Source of the DNA: Flavobacterium litorale
Lineage (GTDB): Bacteria > Bacteroidota > Bacteroidia > Flavobacteriales > Flavobacteriaceae
Assembly: GCF_019613795.1 (NCBI RefSeq)
Contig: NZ_CP080429.1
Location: 1,517,501-1,581,500, forward strand
Length of the DNA stretch: 64,000 nucleotides
Direction: 5' to 3'
Positions 1 to 9,144 of the stretch are shown in pieces; position 1 is the first letter of the stretch, and each line of letters starts with the position of its first letter. Below the pieces are notes generated by a model. The model had not been told where the DNA came from, made no database searches, and saw only the letters and a program-made list of their open reading frames with translations. Position numbers and translations under genes: made by a program.

Positions 1-63
1 AATAATCCCTCAAAAAATATAACATTATTAGGATAAATAATATTATGTTAAAATATAAGTACA

Positions 64-71
64 TATATTTG
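64..71 (+). promoter_or_regulatory. Bacteroidetes-type -7 box upstream of the polysaccharide locus
   Basis: The octamer TATATTTG matches the Bacteroidetes -7 consensus TAnnTTTG and lies about 40 bases before the first gene of the locus, giving a leader of roughly 30-35 bases. No clear TTTG -33 element is seen at 19-22 bases upstream, so the call rests on the -7 box and its position. Confidence 0.5.
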
Positions 72-111
72 TGGCTTGAATTTGAGGCAAATGTAAATTT
101 TAATATCAGTA

Positions 112-1095
112 ATGGATAATATGATTGATAAGAAAATCCTTATAACAGGAGGAGCTGGATTTATAGGTTCTAATTTGTGTGATTACTTTCTGGGTAAAAA
201 TTATAAAGTAGTTTGTTTAGATAATTTTGCTACAGGACACAGAAAAAATATTGAGAATTATTTGTCTAACCCAAACTTCAAACTGATTGAAGGTGATATT
301 CGTAATTTGGCTGATTGCCAAAAAGCTACTGAAGGTGTAGATTACGTACTTCATCAAGCCGCACTTGGTTCTGTACCACGTTCTATAAAAGACCCAGCAA
401 CAAGTAATGATGTAAATGTTGGAGGTTTTATGAATATGCTTATAGCAGCCAGAGATGCTGGGGTAAAGCGCTTTGTTTACGCTGCAAGTTCATCTACCTA
501 TGGCGATTCTGAATCGTTACCAAAAGTTGAAGATAAAATAGGGAAACCACTATCTCCCTATGCTGTTACTAAATACGTTAACGAGCTTTATGCCGATGTA
601 TTTGGTAAAACATACAACATGCAAACAATAGGGCTTAGGTACTTTAATGTATTTGGCAGACGCCAAGACCCTAATGGTGCATATGCTGCTGTAATACCAA
701 AATTTGTAATGCAGTTTATGAAGCACGAAAGTCCTGTGATAAATGGTGACGGAAATTATTCGAGAGATTTTACTTATATTGACAATGTTATTCACATGAA
801 TGAATTGGCAATGACTACCGATAACCCAGAAGCTGTAAATACAGTATACAATACTGCTTATGGTGATAGAACTACGTTAAACGACCTAATTGGTTATTTA
901 AAAGAGTTCCTATCAAAATATGATGCTAAAATTGCAGAGGTAGATGTAGTACACGGCCCTAACCGTGCTGGAGATATACCACACTCACTAGCTAGTATTG
1001 ATAAAGCTAAGACTTTACTGGATTACAATCCTCAATTTTCTATAAAACAAGGTCTTGAACAGGCTGTACAATGGTATTGGGAAAATCTGAAATAA
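112..1095 (+). CDS. UDP-N-acetylglucosamine 4-epimerase, WbpP/TviC-like (SDR)
   Basis: Extended short-chain dehydrogenase/epimerase of 327 residues, predicted to interconvert UDP-GlcNAc and UDP-GalNAc (or their uronic forms) in the cytoplasm. The NAD-binding GGAGFIG motif is at residues 13-19 and the catalytic YxxxK at Tyr150/Lys154 follows a Ser-rich strand (AASSSTYG). The segment around LHQAALGSVPRSI is typical of the WbpP/TviC subgroup. The next gene is a WbpO/TviB-like dehydrogenase 34 bases downstream, the usual partner for making UDP-GalNAcA. An alternative start nine bases downstream (second Met) is possible. The exact substrate is inferred from similarity and context. Confidence 0.85.
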   Translation: MDNMIDKKILITGGAGFIGSNLCDYFLGKNYKVVCLDNFATGHRKNIENYLSNPNFKLIEGDIRNLADCQKATEGVDYVLHQAALGSVPRSIKDPATSNDVNVGGFMNMLIAARDAGVKRFVYAASSSTYGDSESLPKVEDKIGKPLSPYAVTKYVNELYADVFGKTYNMQTIGLRYFNVFGRRQDPNGAYAAVIPKFVMQFMKHESPVINGDGNYSRDFTYIDNVIHMNELAMTTDNPEAVNTVYNTAYGDRTTLNDLIGYLKEFLSKYDAKIAEVDVVHGPNRAGDIPHSLASIDKAKTLLDYNPQFSIKQGLEQAVQWYWENLK

Positions 1096-1129
1096 TTTTT
1101 TAAGTAATCGTTTAAATTGTAGATAATTA

Positions 1130-2401
1130 ATGAAAATAGCAGTAATAGGATTAGGGTATGTAGGGTTGCCATTGGCAAGATTGTTCGCAACAAAATACCC
1201 TGTAGTAGGATTTGATATCAATCAGCCAAGAGTTGATGAATTAAATTCAGGTGTAGATAGTACACTGGAAGTAGAGAACGATCTTTTAAAATCAGTATTA
1301 GTTGCTACCCCTGCACAAAAAATAGGTCTATATTGTAGTACAAATTTAGACGATATTAAAGACTGCGACTATTACGTAGTTACTGTTCCTACTCCAGTAG
1401 ATAAAAACAACAGACCAGATTTAACACCACTATACAAATCAAGCGAAGCCATTGGCAAAGTACTTAAAAAAGGAGATATTGTTATTTACGAATCTACCGT
1501 ATATCCAGGGGTTACTGAAGAAGAATGTGTTCCTGTATTAGAACGTGTTAGCGGACTTAAATTCAACGAAGATTTCTTTGCAGGATATTCTCCAGAGAGA
1601 ATAAATCCAGGTGATAAAGAACATACTGTAGAAAAAATATTAAAAGTTACCGCTGGTTCTACACCAGATGTAGGAGAGAAGGTAAATAACCTTTACAAAT
1701 CGGTAATTACAGCGGGTACGCACCTTGCGCCAACTATTAAAGTAGCCGAAGCGGCAAAAGTTATAGAGAATTCGCAACGCGATATTAATATTGCTTTTGT
1801 AAACGAATTGGCAAAAATATTCAACTGTATGGATATTGATACGCATGCCGTGCTTGAGGCTGCTGGTACAAAATGGAACTTCCTTCCTTTCAAACCAGGA
1901 TTAGTAGGAGGGCACTGTATAGGTGTAGATCCATACTATCTTGCACAAAAAGCACAAGAAGTAGGCTACCATCCAGAAATAATTCTTGCAGGAAGAAGGC
2001 TTAACGACAGTATGGGCGAATACGTTGCCTCTCAGGTAGTGAAACTTATGATTAAAAAAGGTGTTATAGTAAATGGCTCCAATCTTTTAATGTTGGGTAT
2101 AACATTTAAAGAAAATTGTCCTGATGTACGTAACACTAAGATAGTAGATGTTATTAAAGCACTAAAAGAGTACGGTATAGCTGTAACTATATTTGACCCA
2201 TGGGCAAACAGCTCTGAAGTTGAGCATGAATATGGATTAACAACAGTGAACACGATGCCGAACGACAAATTTGATGCAATAGTATTGGGTGTATCTCATA
2301 AAGAATTTGCAGACATGGATTTTGGTGCCGTACGAAAAGAAAATAGTGTAGTATATGATGTTAAAGGTATTTTAGGTACTGCGGCAGACGGCAGACTATA
2401 A
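1130..2401 (+). CDS. UDP-N-acetyl-hexosamine 6-dehydrogenase, WbpO/TviB-like
   Basis: Nucleotide-sugar dehydrogenase of 423 residues that oxidises C6 of a UDP-HexNAc to the uronic acid in two NAD-dependent steps. The Rossmann motif GLGYVGLPLA is at residues 7-16 and the catalytic cysteine is Cys263 in the GGHCIGVDP motif. The conserved YSPERINPGD segment and the C-terminal domain with GITFKENCPDVRN place it in the WbpO/TviB/CapL class rather than the UDP-glucose class. It is paired with the upstream epimerase, so the likely product is UDP-GalNAcA or UDP-GlcNAcA. It is distinct from the UDP-glucose dehydrogenase gene that follows. Confidence 0.88.
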   Translation: MKIAVIGLGYVGLPLARLFATKYPVVGFDINQPRVDELNSGVDSTLEVENDLLKSVLVATPAQKIGLYCSTNLDDIKDCDYYVVTVPTPVDKNNRPDLTPLYKSSEAIGKVLKKGDIVIYESTVYPGVTEEECVPVLERVSGLKFNEDFFAGYSPERINPGDKEHTVEKILKVTAGSTPDVGEKVNNLYKSVITAGTHLAPTIKVAEAAKVIENSQRDINIAFVNELAKIFNCMDIDTHAVLEAAGTKWNFLPFKPGLVGGHCIGVDPYYLAQKAQEVGYHPEIILAGRRLNDSMGEYVASQVVKLMIKKGVIVNGSNLLMLGITFKENCPDVRNTKIVDVIKALKEYGIAVTIFDPWANSSEVEHEYGLTTVNTMPNDKFDAIVLGVSHKEFADMDFGAVRKENSVVYDVKGILGTAADGRL

Positions 2402-2432
2402 TGCATTAATCATATTAGGATAAGAAAATAAA

Positions 2433-3824
2433 ATGAAGATAAAAAATATTTGTTGTATCGGCGCCGGATATGTAGGAGGACCTACAATGGCTGTTATTGC
2501 TCACAAGTGTCCTGATATTAAAGTTACAATTGTAGATCTTAATGCGCAACGTATAGCGGATTGGAACGATGAGAATACAGATAATTTACCTGTGTATGAG
2601 CCAGGACTTGATGAAATTGTAAAGTCGGCAAGAGGTAAAAACTTGTTTTTCTCTACCGATGTAGAAAAAGCTATCGATGAGGCAGAAATGATATTTATAT
2701 CTGTAAATACCCCAACAAAAACCTATGGTTTGGGTAAGGGTATGGCTGCCGACCTTAAATATATAGAGCTTTGTGCAAGACAAATTGCTGCTGTAGCAAA
2801 AAACGATAAAATTGTAGTAGAAAAATCTACATTACCAGTTAGAACTGCTGAGGCAATTAAAAACATACTAGACAATACGGGTAACGGTGTAGAGTTCCAA
2901 ATACTCTCTAACCCAGAGTTTTTGGCTGAGGGTACTGCTATTGACGATTTATTGGCTCCAGATAGAGTTCTTATAGGCGGTGATACTGATGCAAAAGGAC
3001 AAGAGGCTATAGAAGCACTTGTAGATGTGTACGCTAATTGGATAGCTAAAGATAAAATACTTACTACCAACGTATGGTCGTCAGAGTTATCAAAACTTAC
3101 TGCTAATGCATTCTTGGCGCAGCGTGTATCTTCAATAAACGCAATGTCTGAACTATGTGAAAAAACAGGTGCAGATGTTAACGAAGTAGCACGTGCCATA
3201 GGTATGGATAGCCGTATTGGTCCTAAATTCCTAAAATCATCAGTTGGATTTGGAGGCTCATGTTTCCAAAAAGATATTTTAAACCTTGTTTACATTGCTA
3301 AGTCATACGGATTAAACGAAGTGGCAGATTATTGGGAGCAAGTAATTATAATGAACGACCACCAAAAAAGACGTTTTGCGGCTAACATTGTAAAAACACT
3401 TTACAATACCGTTTCAGGAAAGAAAATAGCGTTTTTAGGTTGGGCATTTAAAAAAGATACTAATGATACCCGTGAATCAGCAGCAATATACGTAGCTGAT
3501 GATTTATTGTTTGAGCAAGCAAATATTGCAGTGTACGACCCTAAGGTAGAAGAGCAAACAATTTTTAGAGACCTTGATTATTTAGCAACAAGAACACCAG
3601 ATGAGAATAGAGAAAGTGTTACTGTAGTTAACAATCCTTACGAGGCTTGTAAAGATGCACATGCCATTGCAATACTAACAGAATGGGATGAATTTAAGAA
3701 TTACGACTGGGATAAAATATATGCGAACATGAAAAAACCAGCATTTGTTTTTGATGGTAGAAATGTTCTTGATGCAGAAGAAATGCGTAGTAAAGGCTTT
3801 GTGTTTACTGCCATTGGTAAGTAA
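2433..3824 (+). CDS. ugd: UDP-glucose 6-dehydrogenase (long, animal-like type)
   Basis: Dehydrogenase of 463 residues converting UDP-glucose to UDP-glucuronate. The N-terminal nucleotide-binding motif is [12 protein letters not shown], and the catalytic cysteine is Cys277 in [11 protein letters not shown]. The long form with [15 protein letters not shown] and [16 protein letters not shown] resembles the animal UGDH lineage, which also occurs in Bacteroidetes. It lies 31 bases after the HexNAc dehydrogenase and 89 bases before a UDP-glucuronate epimerase, so it most likely supplies that epimerase and the polymer with uronic acid. Confidence 0.92.
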   Translation: MKIKNICCIGAGYVGGPTMAVIAHKCPDIKVTIVDLNAQRIADWNDENTDNLPVYEPGLDEIVKSARGKNLFFSTDVEKAIDEAEMIFISVNTPTKTYGLGKGMAADLKYIELCARQIAAVAKNDKIVVEKSTLPVRTAEAIKNILDNTGNGVEFQILSNPEFLAEGTAIDDLLAPDRVLIGGDTDAKGQEAIEALVDVYANWIAKDKILTTNVWSSELSKLTANAFLAQRVSSINAMSELCEKTGADVNEVARAIGMDSRIGPKFLKSSVGFGGSCFQKDILNLVYIAKSYGLNEVADYWEQVIIMNDHQKRRFAANIVKTLYNTVSGKKIAFLGWAFKKDTNDTRESAAIYVADDLLFEQANIAVYDPKVEEQTIFRDLDYLATRTPDENRESVTVVNNPYEACKDAHAIAILTEWDEFKNYDWDKIYANMKKPAFVFDGRNVLDAEEMRSKGFVFTAIGK

Positions 3825-3913
3825 CGCCTTTTTAAATTAAAATAAGTCGCGTTTAACATCGCAGCCTCTATAATAATATAGTACTTTTATTTAATACGAT
3901 TAATTATATAAAT

Positions 3914-4930
3914 ATGAAAATATTAGTAACTGGTGCAGCAGGTTTCATAGGATATCATTTATCCGAAAAACTGCTATCACTAGGTCATACAATAGTTGGT
4001 TTAGATAGTATTAACGACTATTACGATGTTAACTTGAAACTTGCCAGGTTAAGCCAGCTTGGTATAGAAAACGTAGAGGACGGCAAATTACTTTCGGGTA
4101 GTAAACATAGTAACCAGTTCAAATTCATAAAACTAAATCTGGAAGATAAAGAAGCTATTAATAATTTGTTCCAAACAGAGCAGTTTGATAGTATTTGTAA
4201 CCTAGCAGCTCAGGCAGGAGTACGCTATAGTATCGAAAATCCGCATGCGTATATTGATAGCAATATTGTTGGTTTTATAAACATACTAGAAGCTTGCCGC
4301 AACTTTAACGTTAAAAAACTAGTATATGCAAGTAGCTCTAGTGTATATGGCTTAAACGATAAAATACCTTTCTCTACAGATGATAACGTAGATAATCCAG
4401 TAAGCCTTTATGCTGCTACCAAAAAAAGCAACGAGTTAATGGCACATACCTATAGCCACCTGTTTGGTATAAAAACCATAGGACTTCGTTTCTTTACAGT
4501 ATACGGCCCGTGGGGAAGACCAGATATGGCAATGTTTTTATTTACAGATGCAGTATTTAACAACAAACCAATAAAGGTGTTTAACGAAGGCAACCTATCG
4601 CGTGATTTTACCTATATAGATGATATTGTACAAGGGGTTGTAGCAACACTGCTTGAAGAGGGAGATGCTAATGCACCATTATACGAACTATACAATATAG
4701 GCAATAGCCAGCCAGTTAAACTAATGGATTTTATCTCGGAGATAGAAAAAGTTACCAATAAAACAGTAGCTAAAAATTATTTGCCAATGCAACCAGGAGA
4801 TGTAGAGAAAACATGGGCAGATACTAGTGGACTTGAAAAATCGTTCAATTATAAGCCCTCTACGGGAATAGACGTAGGAGTTAAAAGATTTGTAGATTGG
4901 TATAAAACCTATTACAACATACAAAACTAG
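3914..4930 (+). CDS. UDP-glucuronate 4-epimerase
   Basis: Extended SDR epimerase of 338 residues, predicted to convert UDP-GlcA to UDP-GalA. GAAGFIG is at residues 7-13, the catalytic pair is Tyr166/Lys170, and the segment LAAQAGVRYSIENPHAY is diagnostic for the CapI/LspL family of UDP-glucuronate epimerases. TVYGPWGRPDMA is also family-typical. It directly follows the UDP-glucose dehydrogenase, giving a complete UDP-Glc to UDP-GlcA to UDP-GalA route. A 166-base gap with its own -7 box separates it from the sulfate genes. Confidence 0.9.
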   Translation: MKILVTGAAGFIGYHLSEKLLSLGHTIVGLDSINDYYDVNLKLARLSQLGIENVEDGKLLSGSKHSNQFKFIKLNLEDKEAINNLFQTEQFDSICNLAAQAGVRYSIENPHAYIDSNIVGFINILEACRNFNVKKLVYASSSSVYGLNDKIPFSTDDNVDNPVSLYAATKKSNELMAHTYSHLFGIKTIGLRFFTVYGPWGRPDMAMFLFTDAVFNNKPIKVFNEGNLSRDFTYIDDIVQGVVATLLEEGDANAPLYELYNIGNSQPVKLMDFISEIEKVTNKTVAKNYLPMQPGDVEKTWADTSGLEKSFNYKPSTGIDVGVKRFVDWYKTYYNIQN

Positions 4931-5004
4931 TATAAAAAGTACTTATTAATGTTTTGTTAAACTTGTTTTAGATAAATAGTACAAAACTATTCTGTTGGAT
5001 GTTT

Positions 5005-5012
5005 TATATTTG
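5005..5012 (+). promoter_or_regulatory. -7 promoter box for the sulfate-activation operon
   Basis: TATATTTG in the 166-base gap before cysQ fits the TAnnTTTG consensus and predicts a leader of about 80 bases. A TTG at 4995-4997 is too close to be the -33 element. The position suggests that cysQ-DUF2061-cysC-cysD-cysN can be transcribed separately from the uronic acid genes. Confidence 0.5.
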
Positions 5013-5096
5013 CAGCTTAATTTTTTGCGAAGTACGGCATAAATGAGCATCCAAAATTCGTTCATAATTAAATAACATACAAAAAGCAGTCCTTAT

Positions 5097-5891
5097 ATGA
5101 AGCAGATATACAATACAGCAATACAAGCAAGTATTGAAGCAGGAGAAGCAATAATGAAAATCTATGAAAAAGATTTTGAAGTTGCCTATAAGGAAGACGC
5201 TTCGCCACTTACAGCGGCAGATAGTGCGGCTAACACCGTAATAATGCGTTATTTATCTTCTACAGATGTTCCTGTAATAAGCGAAGAAAATAAGCAACTA
5301 CCTTACAACGAACGTAAAGATTGGACTTCTTGTTGGATTGTAGACCCGCTAGATGGTACCAAAGAGTTCATAAAGAAAAACGGAGAATTTACTGTAAATA
5401 TTGCATTGGTTACCAATGGTGCACCACAGTTTGGTGTTATATATGTACCTGCTGTAAAAACGCTGTACTATGGCGATATTGCTACAGGAAAATCATACAG
5501 AGCGGTACTTAATAATGTAGATGATAGTGTTGAAACTATTATAGCCTATGCCAAAGAAATTAAGCCTACTCCAGATGAAGATATATTAAGAGTAGTAGGA
5601 AGTCGCTCACACATGAGTCAAGATACACAAGACTTTGTTGATAGCCTTAAAACTAAAACAGATAAAAGTATAGAGATAGTATCAAAAGGAAGTTCGCTTA
5701 AATTTTGCCTTGTAGCAGAAGGGAAAGCAGATGTTTACCCTAGGTTTGCACCAACAATGGAATGGGATACAGCGGCGGGTCAGGCAATTTGCAAAGCAGT
5801 AGGCTTATCTGTAATAGATAATACTACTAAACAAGAAATGGTATATAACAAAGAAAACTTGTTAAACCCTTACTTTTTGGTTTCTTTATGA
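5097..5891 (+). CDS. cysQ: 3'(2'),5'-bisphosphate nucleotidase
   Basis: Inositol monophosphatase-superfamily enzyme of 264 residues. It hydrolyses 3'-phosphoadenosine 5'-phosphate (PAP), the by-product left when PAPS donates sulfate. The Li-sensitive phosphatase metal-binding motif DPLDGT begins at residue 83, with an upstream EEN motif (ISEENK) and a downstream WDTAAGQA motif. It is the first gene of a tightly packed operon: its stop overlaps the next start by four bases. Removal of PAP is what a cell needs when sulfotransferases are active, so the location fits a sulfation role. Confidence 0.9.
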   Translation: MKQIYNTAIQASIEAGEAIMKIYEKDFEVAYKEDASPLTAADSAANTVIMRYLSSTDVPVISEENKQLPYNERKDWTSCWIVDPLDGTKEFIKKNGEFTVNIALVTNGAPQFGVIYVPAVKTLYYGDIATGKSYRAVLNNVDDSVETIIAYAKEIKPTPDEDILRVVGSRSHMSQDTQDFVDSLKTKTDKSIEIVSKGSSLKFCLVAEGKADVYPRFAPTMEWDTAAGQAICKAVGLSVIDNTTKQEMVYNKENLLNPYFLVSL

Positions 5892-6316
5892 GAGACAACT
5901 CGCGCAAACGACATATTGCCAAAACTATTACATGGCGTATAATAGGCACTATAGATACCATGTTGTTGGCATGGCTTATTTCTGGAGACCCAATGATTGG
6001 TTTACAGGTTGGTTTTGCCGAGGTAGTTACAAAGATGATTTTATACTACATACATGAGCGTGTGTGGTTTAAAGTAAACCTCTCAAAAGGAGGTCGGGTT
6101 TTAGAAAGTCGTAAACGACATATTGCCAAAGCTGTAACATGGCGTTTTTTTGGCACAATGGATACAATGCTATTGGCATGGATTATATCTGGAAACCCAT
6201 TAACAGGTATGAAAATTGGTTTTGCGGAAGTAATTACAAAAATGGGATTGTATTATATACACGAACGTATTTGGTATAGAACAAATTTTGGTTTATCTGA
6301 ACGACAAAAGAAATGA
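5888..6316 (+). CDS. Tandem DUF2061 membrane protein in the sulfate operon
   Basis: Protein of 142 residues made of two near-identical DUF2061 units, at about residues 6-62 and 75-131. Each has the pattern RKRHIAK..TWR..GT.DTMLLAW.ISG.P..G...GFAEV.TKM.LYYIHER.W. Each unit holds two short hydrophobic segments, so the whole probably has four membrane spans. Its role is not known. DUF2061 genes recur beside sulfate activation genes, so an accessory role in sulfate uptake or activation is plausible. The gene overlaps cysQ and cysC by four bases on either side, implying coupled translation. The duplication inside one chain is the odd feature. Confidence 0.85.
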   Translation: MRDNSRKRHIAKTITWRIIGTIDTMLLAWLISGDPMIGLQVGFAEVVTKMILYYIHERVWFKVNLSKGGRVLESRKRHIAKAVTWRFFGTMDTMLLAWIISGNPLTGMKIGFAEVITKMGLYYIHERIWYRTNFGLSERQKK

Positions 6317-6906
6317 GTAATAACATAATAGCACACGATTATATCGTTTCTCGAGAGAAACGCAACCAAAAAAACAACCATAACTCATTTGTAATTTGGT
6401 TTACAGGACTTTCAGGCTCAGGAAAATCAACCATAGCCAATAAAGTTGAAGAAGCTTTGTTTGAAATAGGTATAAAAACCTATACCTTAGATGGAGATAA
6501 TATCCGTATGGGTATAAACAAAGGCTTAGGTTTTAGTGAAGATGACCGTCATGAAAATTTGAGACGAATTGCAGAAGTTGGGAAACTTTTTGTAGATGCA
6601 GGCGTAGTTACAGTAGCCGCATTTGTGTCGCCTTTGCAAAAAGATAGAGAATTGGTTAAAAGCATTATTGGGGCAAACAATTTTGTAGAAGTTTTTGTAG
6701 ATACAAGCCTTGAGGAATGTGAAAAAAGAGATGTTAAAGGGTTATACAAAAAAGCACGTGCTGGCGAGATAAAAAATTTCACAGGCATTGATGCACCTTA
6801 CGAAGCACCGACACAACCCAATGTTTTAATAGAAACAGAAAAAGAAAGTGTAGCGGCGGCAGTAAAAAAAGTAGTTACATTTGTAAAGCATAAATTAGAA
6901 CTTTAA
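6313..6906 (+). CDS. cysC: Adenylylsulfate kinase
   Basis: APS kinase of 197 residues that phosphorylates APS to PAPS, the universal sulfuryl donor. The P-loop GLSGSGKS is at residues 32-39, followed by LDGDNIR, GFSEDDRHENLRRI and the family motif KGLYKKARAGEIKNFTGIDAPYE. It is a stand-alone kinase, not fused to CysN. It overlaps the DUF2061 gene by four bases and is followed by cysD after four bases. Because no PAPS reductase is encoded nearby, PAPS probably goes to sulfotransferases. Confidence 0.95.
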   Translation: MSNNIIAHDYIVSREKRNQKNNHNSFVIWFTGLSGSGKSTIANKVEEALFEIGIKTYTLDGDNIRMGINKGLGFSEDDRHENLRRIAEVGKLFVDAGVVTVAAFVSPLQKDRELVKSIIGANNFVEVFVDTSLEECEKRDVKGLYKKARAGEIKNFTGIDAPYEAPTQPNVLIETEKESVAAAVKKVVTFVKHKLEL

Positions 6907-6910
6907 AGTT

Positions 6911-7816
6911 ATGAGTAAGTATTATCTAAATTATTTAGATGAATTAGAGTCTGAAGCAATCTTTATATTAAGAGAAGTATGGGCGCAATTCCAAAATCCA
7001 GTAATACTATTTTCTGGAGGTAAAGATTCAATTGTGGTTACACACTTAGCTAAAAAGGCTTTTCATCCTGCAAAAATTCCTTTTGCACTAATGCACGTTG
7101 ATACAGGACATAATTTTCCTGAAACCATAAAGTTTCGTGATGACCTAGTAAGAGATATGGGAGTTCAGCTTCTTGTAGGTTCTGTACAGGAAGCTATTGA
7201 TACGGGTAGGGTAGCAGAGGAAAAAGGTAAAAATGCAACTCGTAACACACTACAAATTACAACGCTGCTAGATGCAATAGAAAACAACAAAGTAGATTGT
7301 GCTATTGGAGGAGGGCGTCGTGATGAAGAAAAAGCACGAGCAAAAGAACGTTTCTTTTCACATAGAGATGAATTTGGACAATGGGATCCTAAAAACCAAC
7401 GTCCAGAATTATGGAATTTATTAAACGGAAAACATTTTCAAGGAGAACATTTCAGAGCTTTTCCAATAAGTAACTGGACTGAAATGGACGTTTGGAATTA
7501 TATAAAAAGAGAAAATATTGCCATACCATCATTATACTTTGCACACGAGCGCGAAGTAGTATGGCGTAATGATTCTTGGATACCAAAATCAGAGTTTTTA
7601 AAACTCGATGGTAGCGAGGAGATTGTTACCAAAAAGATTCGTTTTAGAACTTTAGGAGATATTACCATAACAGGAGGTATTGAATCGGATGCGGACACCT
7701 TGGCAAAAATTGTAGACGAAGTAGCTACAATGCGCCACACAGAAAGAGGCAACCGCTCTGATGATAAACGCTCAGAATCTGCAATGGAAGACAGAAAAAG
7801 AGAAGGTTATTTTTAA
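6911..7816 (+). CDS. cysD: Sulfate adenylyltransferase subunit 2
   Basis: Catalytic subunit (301 residues) of ATP sulfurylase, which makes APS from ATP and sulfate together with the GTPase CysN. The PP-loop SGGKDS at residues 35-40 binds ATP. HVDTGHNFPETIKFRD and the C-terminal segment ending in SAMEDRKREGYF match the family closely. Length is normal. It lies four bases after cysC and 66 bases before cysN. Confidence 0.96.
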   Translation: MSKYYLNYLDELESEAIFILREVWAQFQNPVILFSGGKDSIVVTHLAKKAFHPAKIPFALMHVDTGHNFPETIKFRDDLVRDMGVQLLVGSVQEAIDTGRVAEEKGKNATRNTLQITTLLDAIENNKVDCAIGGGRRDEEKARAKERFFSHRDEFGQWDPKNQRPELWNLLNGKHFQGEHFRAFPISNWTEMDVWNYIKRENIAIPSLYFAHEREVVWRNDSWIPKSEFLKLDGSEEIVTKKIRFRTLGDITITGGIESDADTLAKIVDEVATMRHTERGNRSDDKRSESAMEDRKREGYF

Positions 7817-7882
7817 TCAAATTACCCTTATACCTATTTAGTATCAAATTTATAACTACTAACGAATTAAACGAATATACGA

Positions 7883-9142
7883 ATGCAAATCAATAACAAT
7901 CAATTATTACGATTTACTACAGCAGGAAGTGTTGATGATGGTAAAAGTACACTTATAGGACGTTTACTGTATGATTCTAAATCTATATTTGAAGACCAAC
8001 TAGAAGCTATTGAAGCAACAAGTAAGCGAAAAGGTTTAGGTAAGGTAGACTTGGCTCTTTTTACTGATGGACTTAGAGATGAGCGTGAGCAAGGAATTAC
8101 TATTGATGTAGCCTACCGTTACTTTACAACACCCAAGCGAAAATTTATTATTGCAGATACTCCAGGACACATTCAGTACACCCGAAATATGGTTACTGGT
8201 GCATCTACAGCCAATGCAGCAATTATATTAATTGATGCTAGGCATGGTGTAATAGAGCAAACAAAGCGCCATGCTTTTATCGCTTCGTTGTTACAAATAC
8301 CACATATTATAGTGTGTGTAAACAAAATGGATCTTGTAGATTACGATGAGAAAATATATAATAAAATTGTAACACAATTCGAAGAGTTTTCATCTAAACT
8401 TAACGTAAAAGATGTTCGCTTTATTCCTATTAGTGCATTAAACGGCGATAACGTTGTTAATCGCTCAGAATTAATGGACTGGTTTAATGGTTCGCCACTA
8501 CTACACGCTCTAGAAACGTTGCATATTAGTAGTGATATTAATAAAATAGATGCTCGTTTTGCAATACAAACAGTGATACGGCCACAACGTGAAGGATTTA
8601 TTGACTATAGAGGTTATGCTGGTAGAATTAGTAGTGGGATATACAGAGTAGGAGACGAGATAGTAGTACTTCCATCAGGATTTACCTCAAGAATTAAATC
8701 AATAAATGCAGGAGAGGACGATATTGATGAGGCATATGCCCCAATGTCGGTAGCAATAACCTTAGAAGATGATATTGATGCTAGTAGAGGTAATATGATT
8801 GTTAAGAAAAACAATCAGCCAGAAATGATTCAAGAATTTGATGTAATGCTATGTTGGTTACACAATAATCCTGCGCGTCCAGGTGCTAAGTACACCCTAA
8901 TGCACACATCCAATGAACAACGTGCTATAATAAAAGAAGTTGTTTATAAAATAGATATTAATACTTACGAAAGAGATACGGAGAACAAAGACCTTGCAAT
9001 GAATGATATTGGCAGAATTAAAATACGCTCTGCGCAAAGTATTATGGTAGACCCTTATCGTGATAACCGTAATACAGGTAGTATTATCCTTATTGACGAG
9101 GGTACTAACGAAACAGTAGCAGCCGGCATGATTGTCGGGTAG
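7883..9142 (+). CDS. cysN: Sulfate adenylyltransferase subunit 1 (GTPase)
   Basis: EF-Tu-like GTPase of 419 residues that drives APS synthesis by CysD. G1 is AGSVDDGKST near residues 14-23, G3 is DTPGH, G4 is NKMD, and EREQGITIDVAYRYF is the switch region typical of CysN. It has no C-terminal APS kinase domain, matching the separate cysC gene upstream. The next gene, a flippase, starts two bases after its stop, so the sulfate block runs straight into polysaccharide genes. This supports a role in polymer sulfation. Confidence 0.95.
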   Translation: MQINNNQLLRFTTAGSVDDGKSTLIGRLLYDSKSIFEDQLEAIEATSKRKGLGKVDLALFTDGLRDEREQGITIDVAYRYFTTPKRKFIIADTPGHIQYTRNMVTGASTANAAIILIDARHGVIEQTKRHAFIASLLQIPHIIVCVNKMDLVDYDEKIYNKIVTQFEEFSSKLNVKDVRFIPISALNGDNVVNRSELMDWFNGSPLLHALETLHISSDINKIDARFAIQTVIRPQREGFIDYRGYAGRISSGIYRVGDEIVVLPSGFTSRIKSINAGEDDIDEAYAPMSVAITLEDDIDASRGNMIVKKNNQPEMIQEFDVMLCWLHNNPARPGAKYTLMHTSNEQRAIIKEVVYKIDINTYERDTENKDLAMNDIGRIKIRSAQSIMVDPYRDNRNTGSIILIDEGTNETVAAGMIVG

Positions 9143-9144
9143 TT

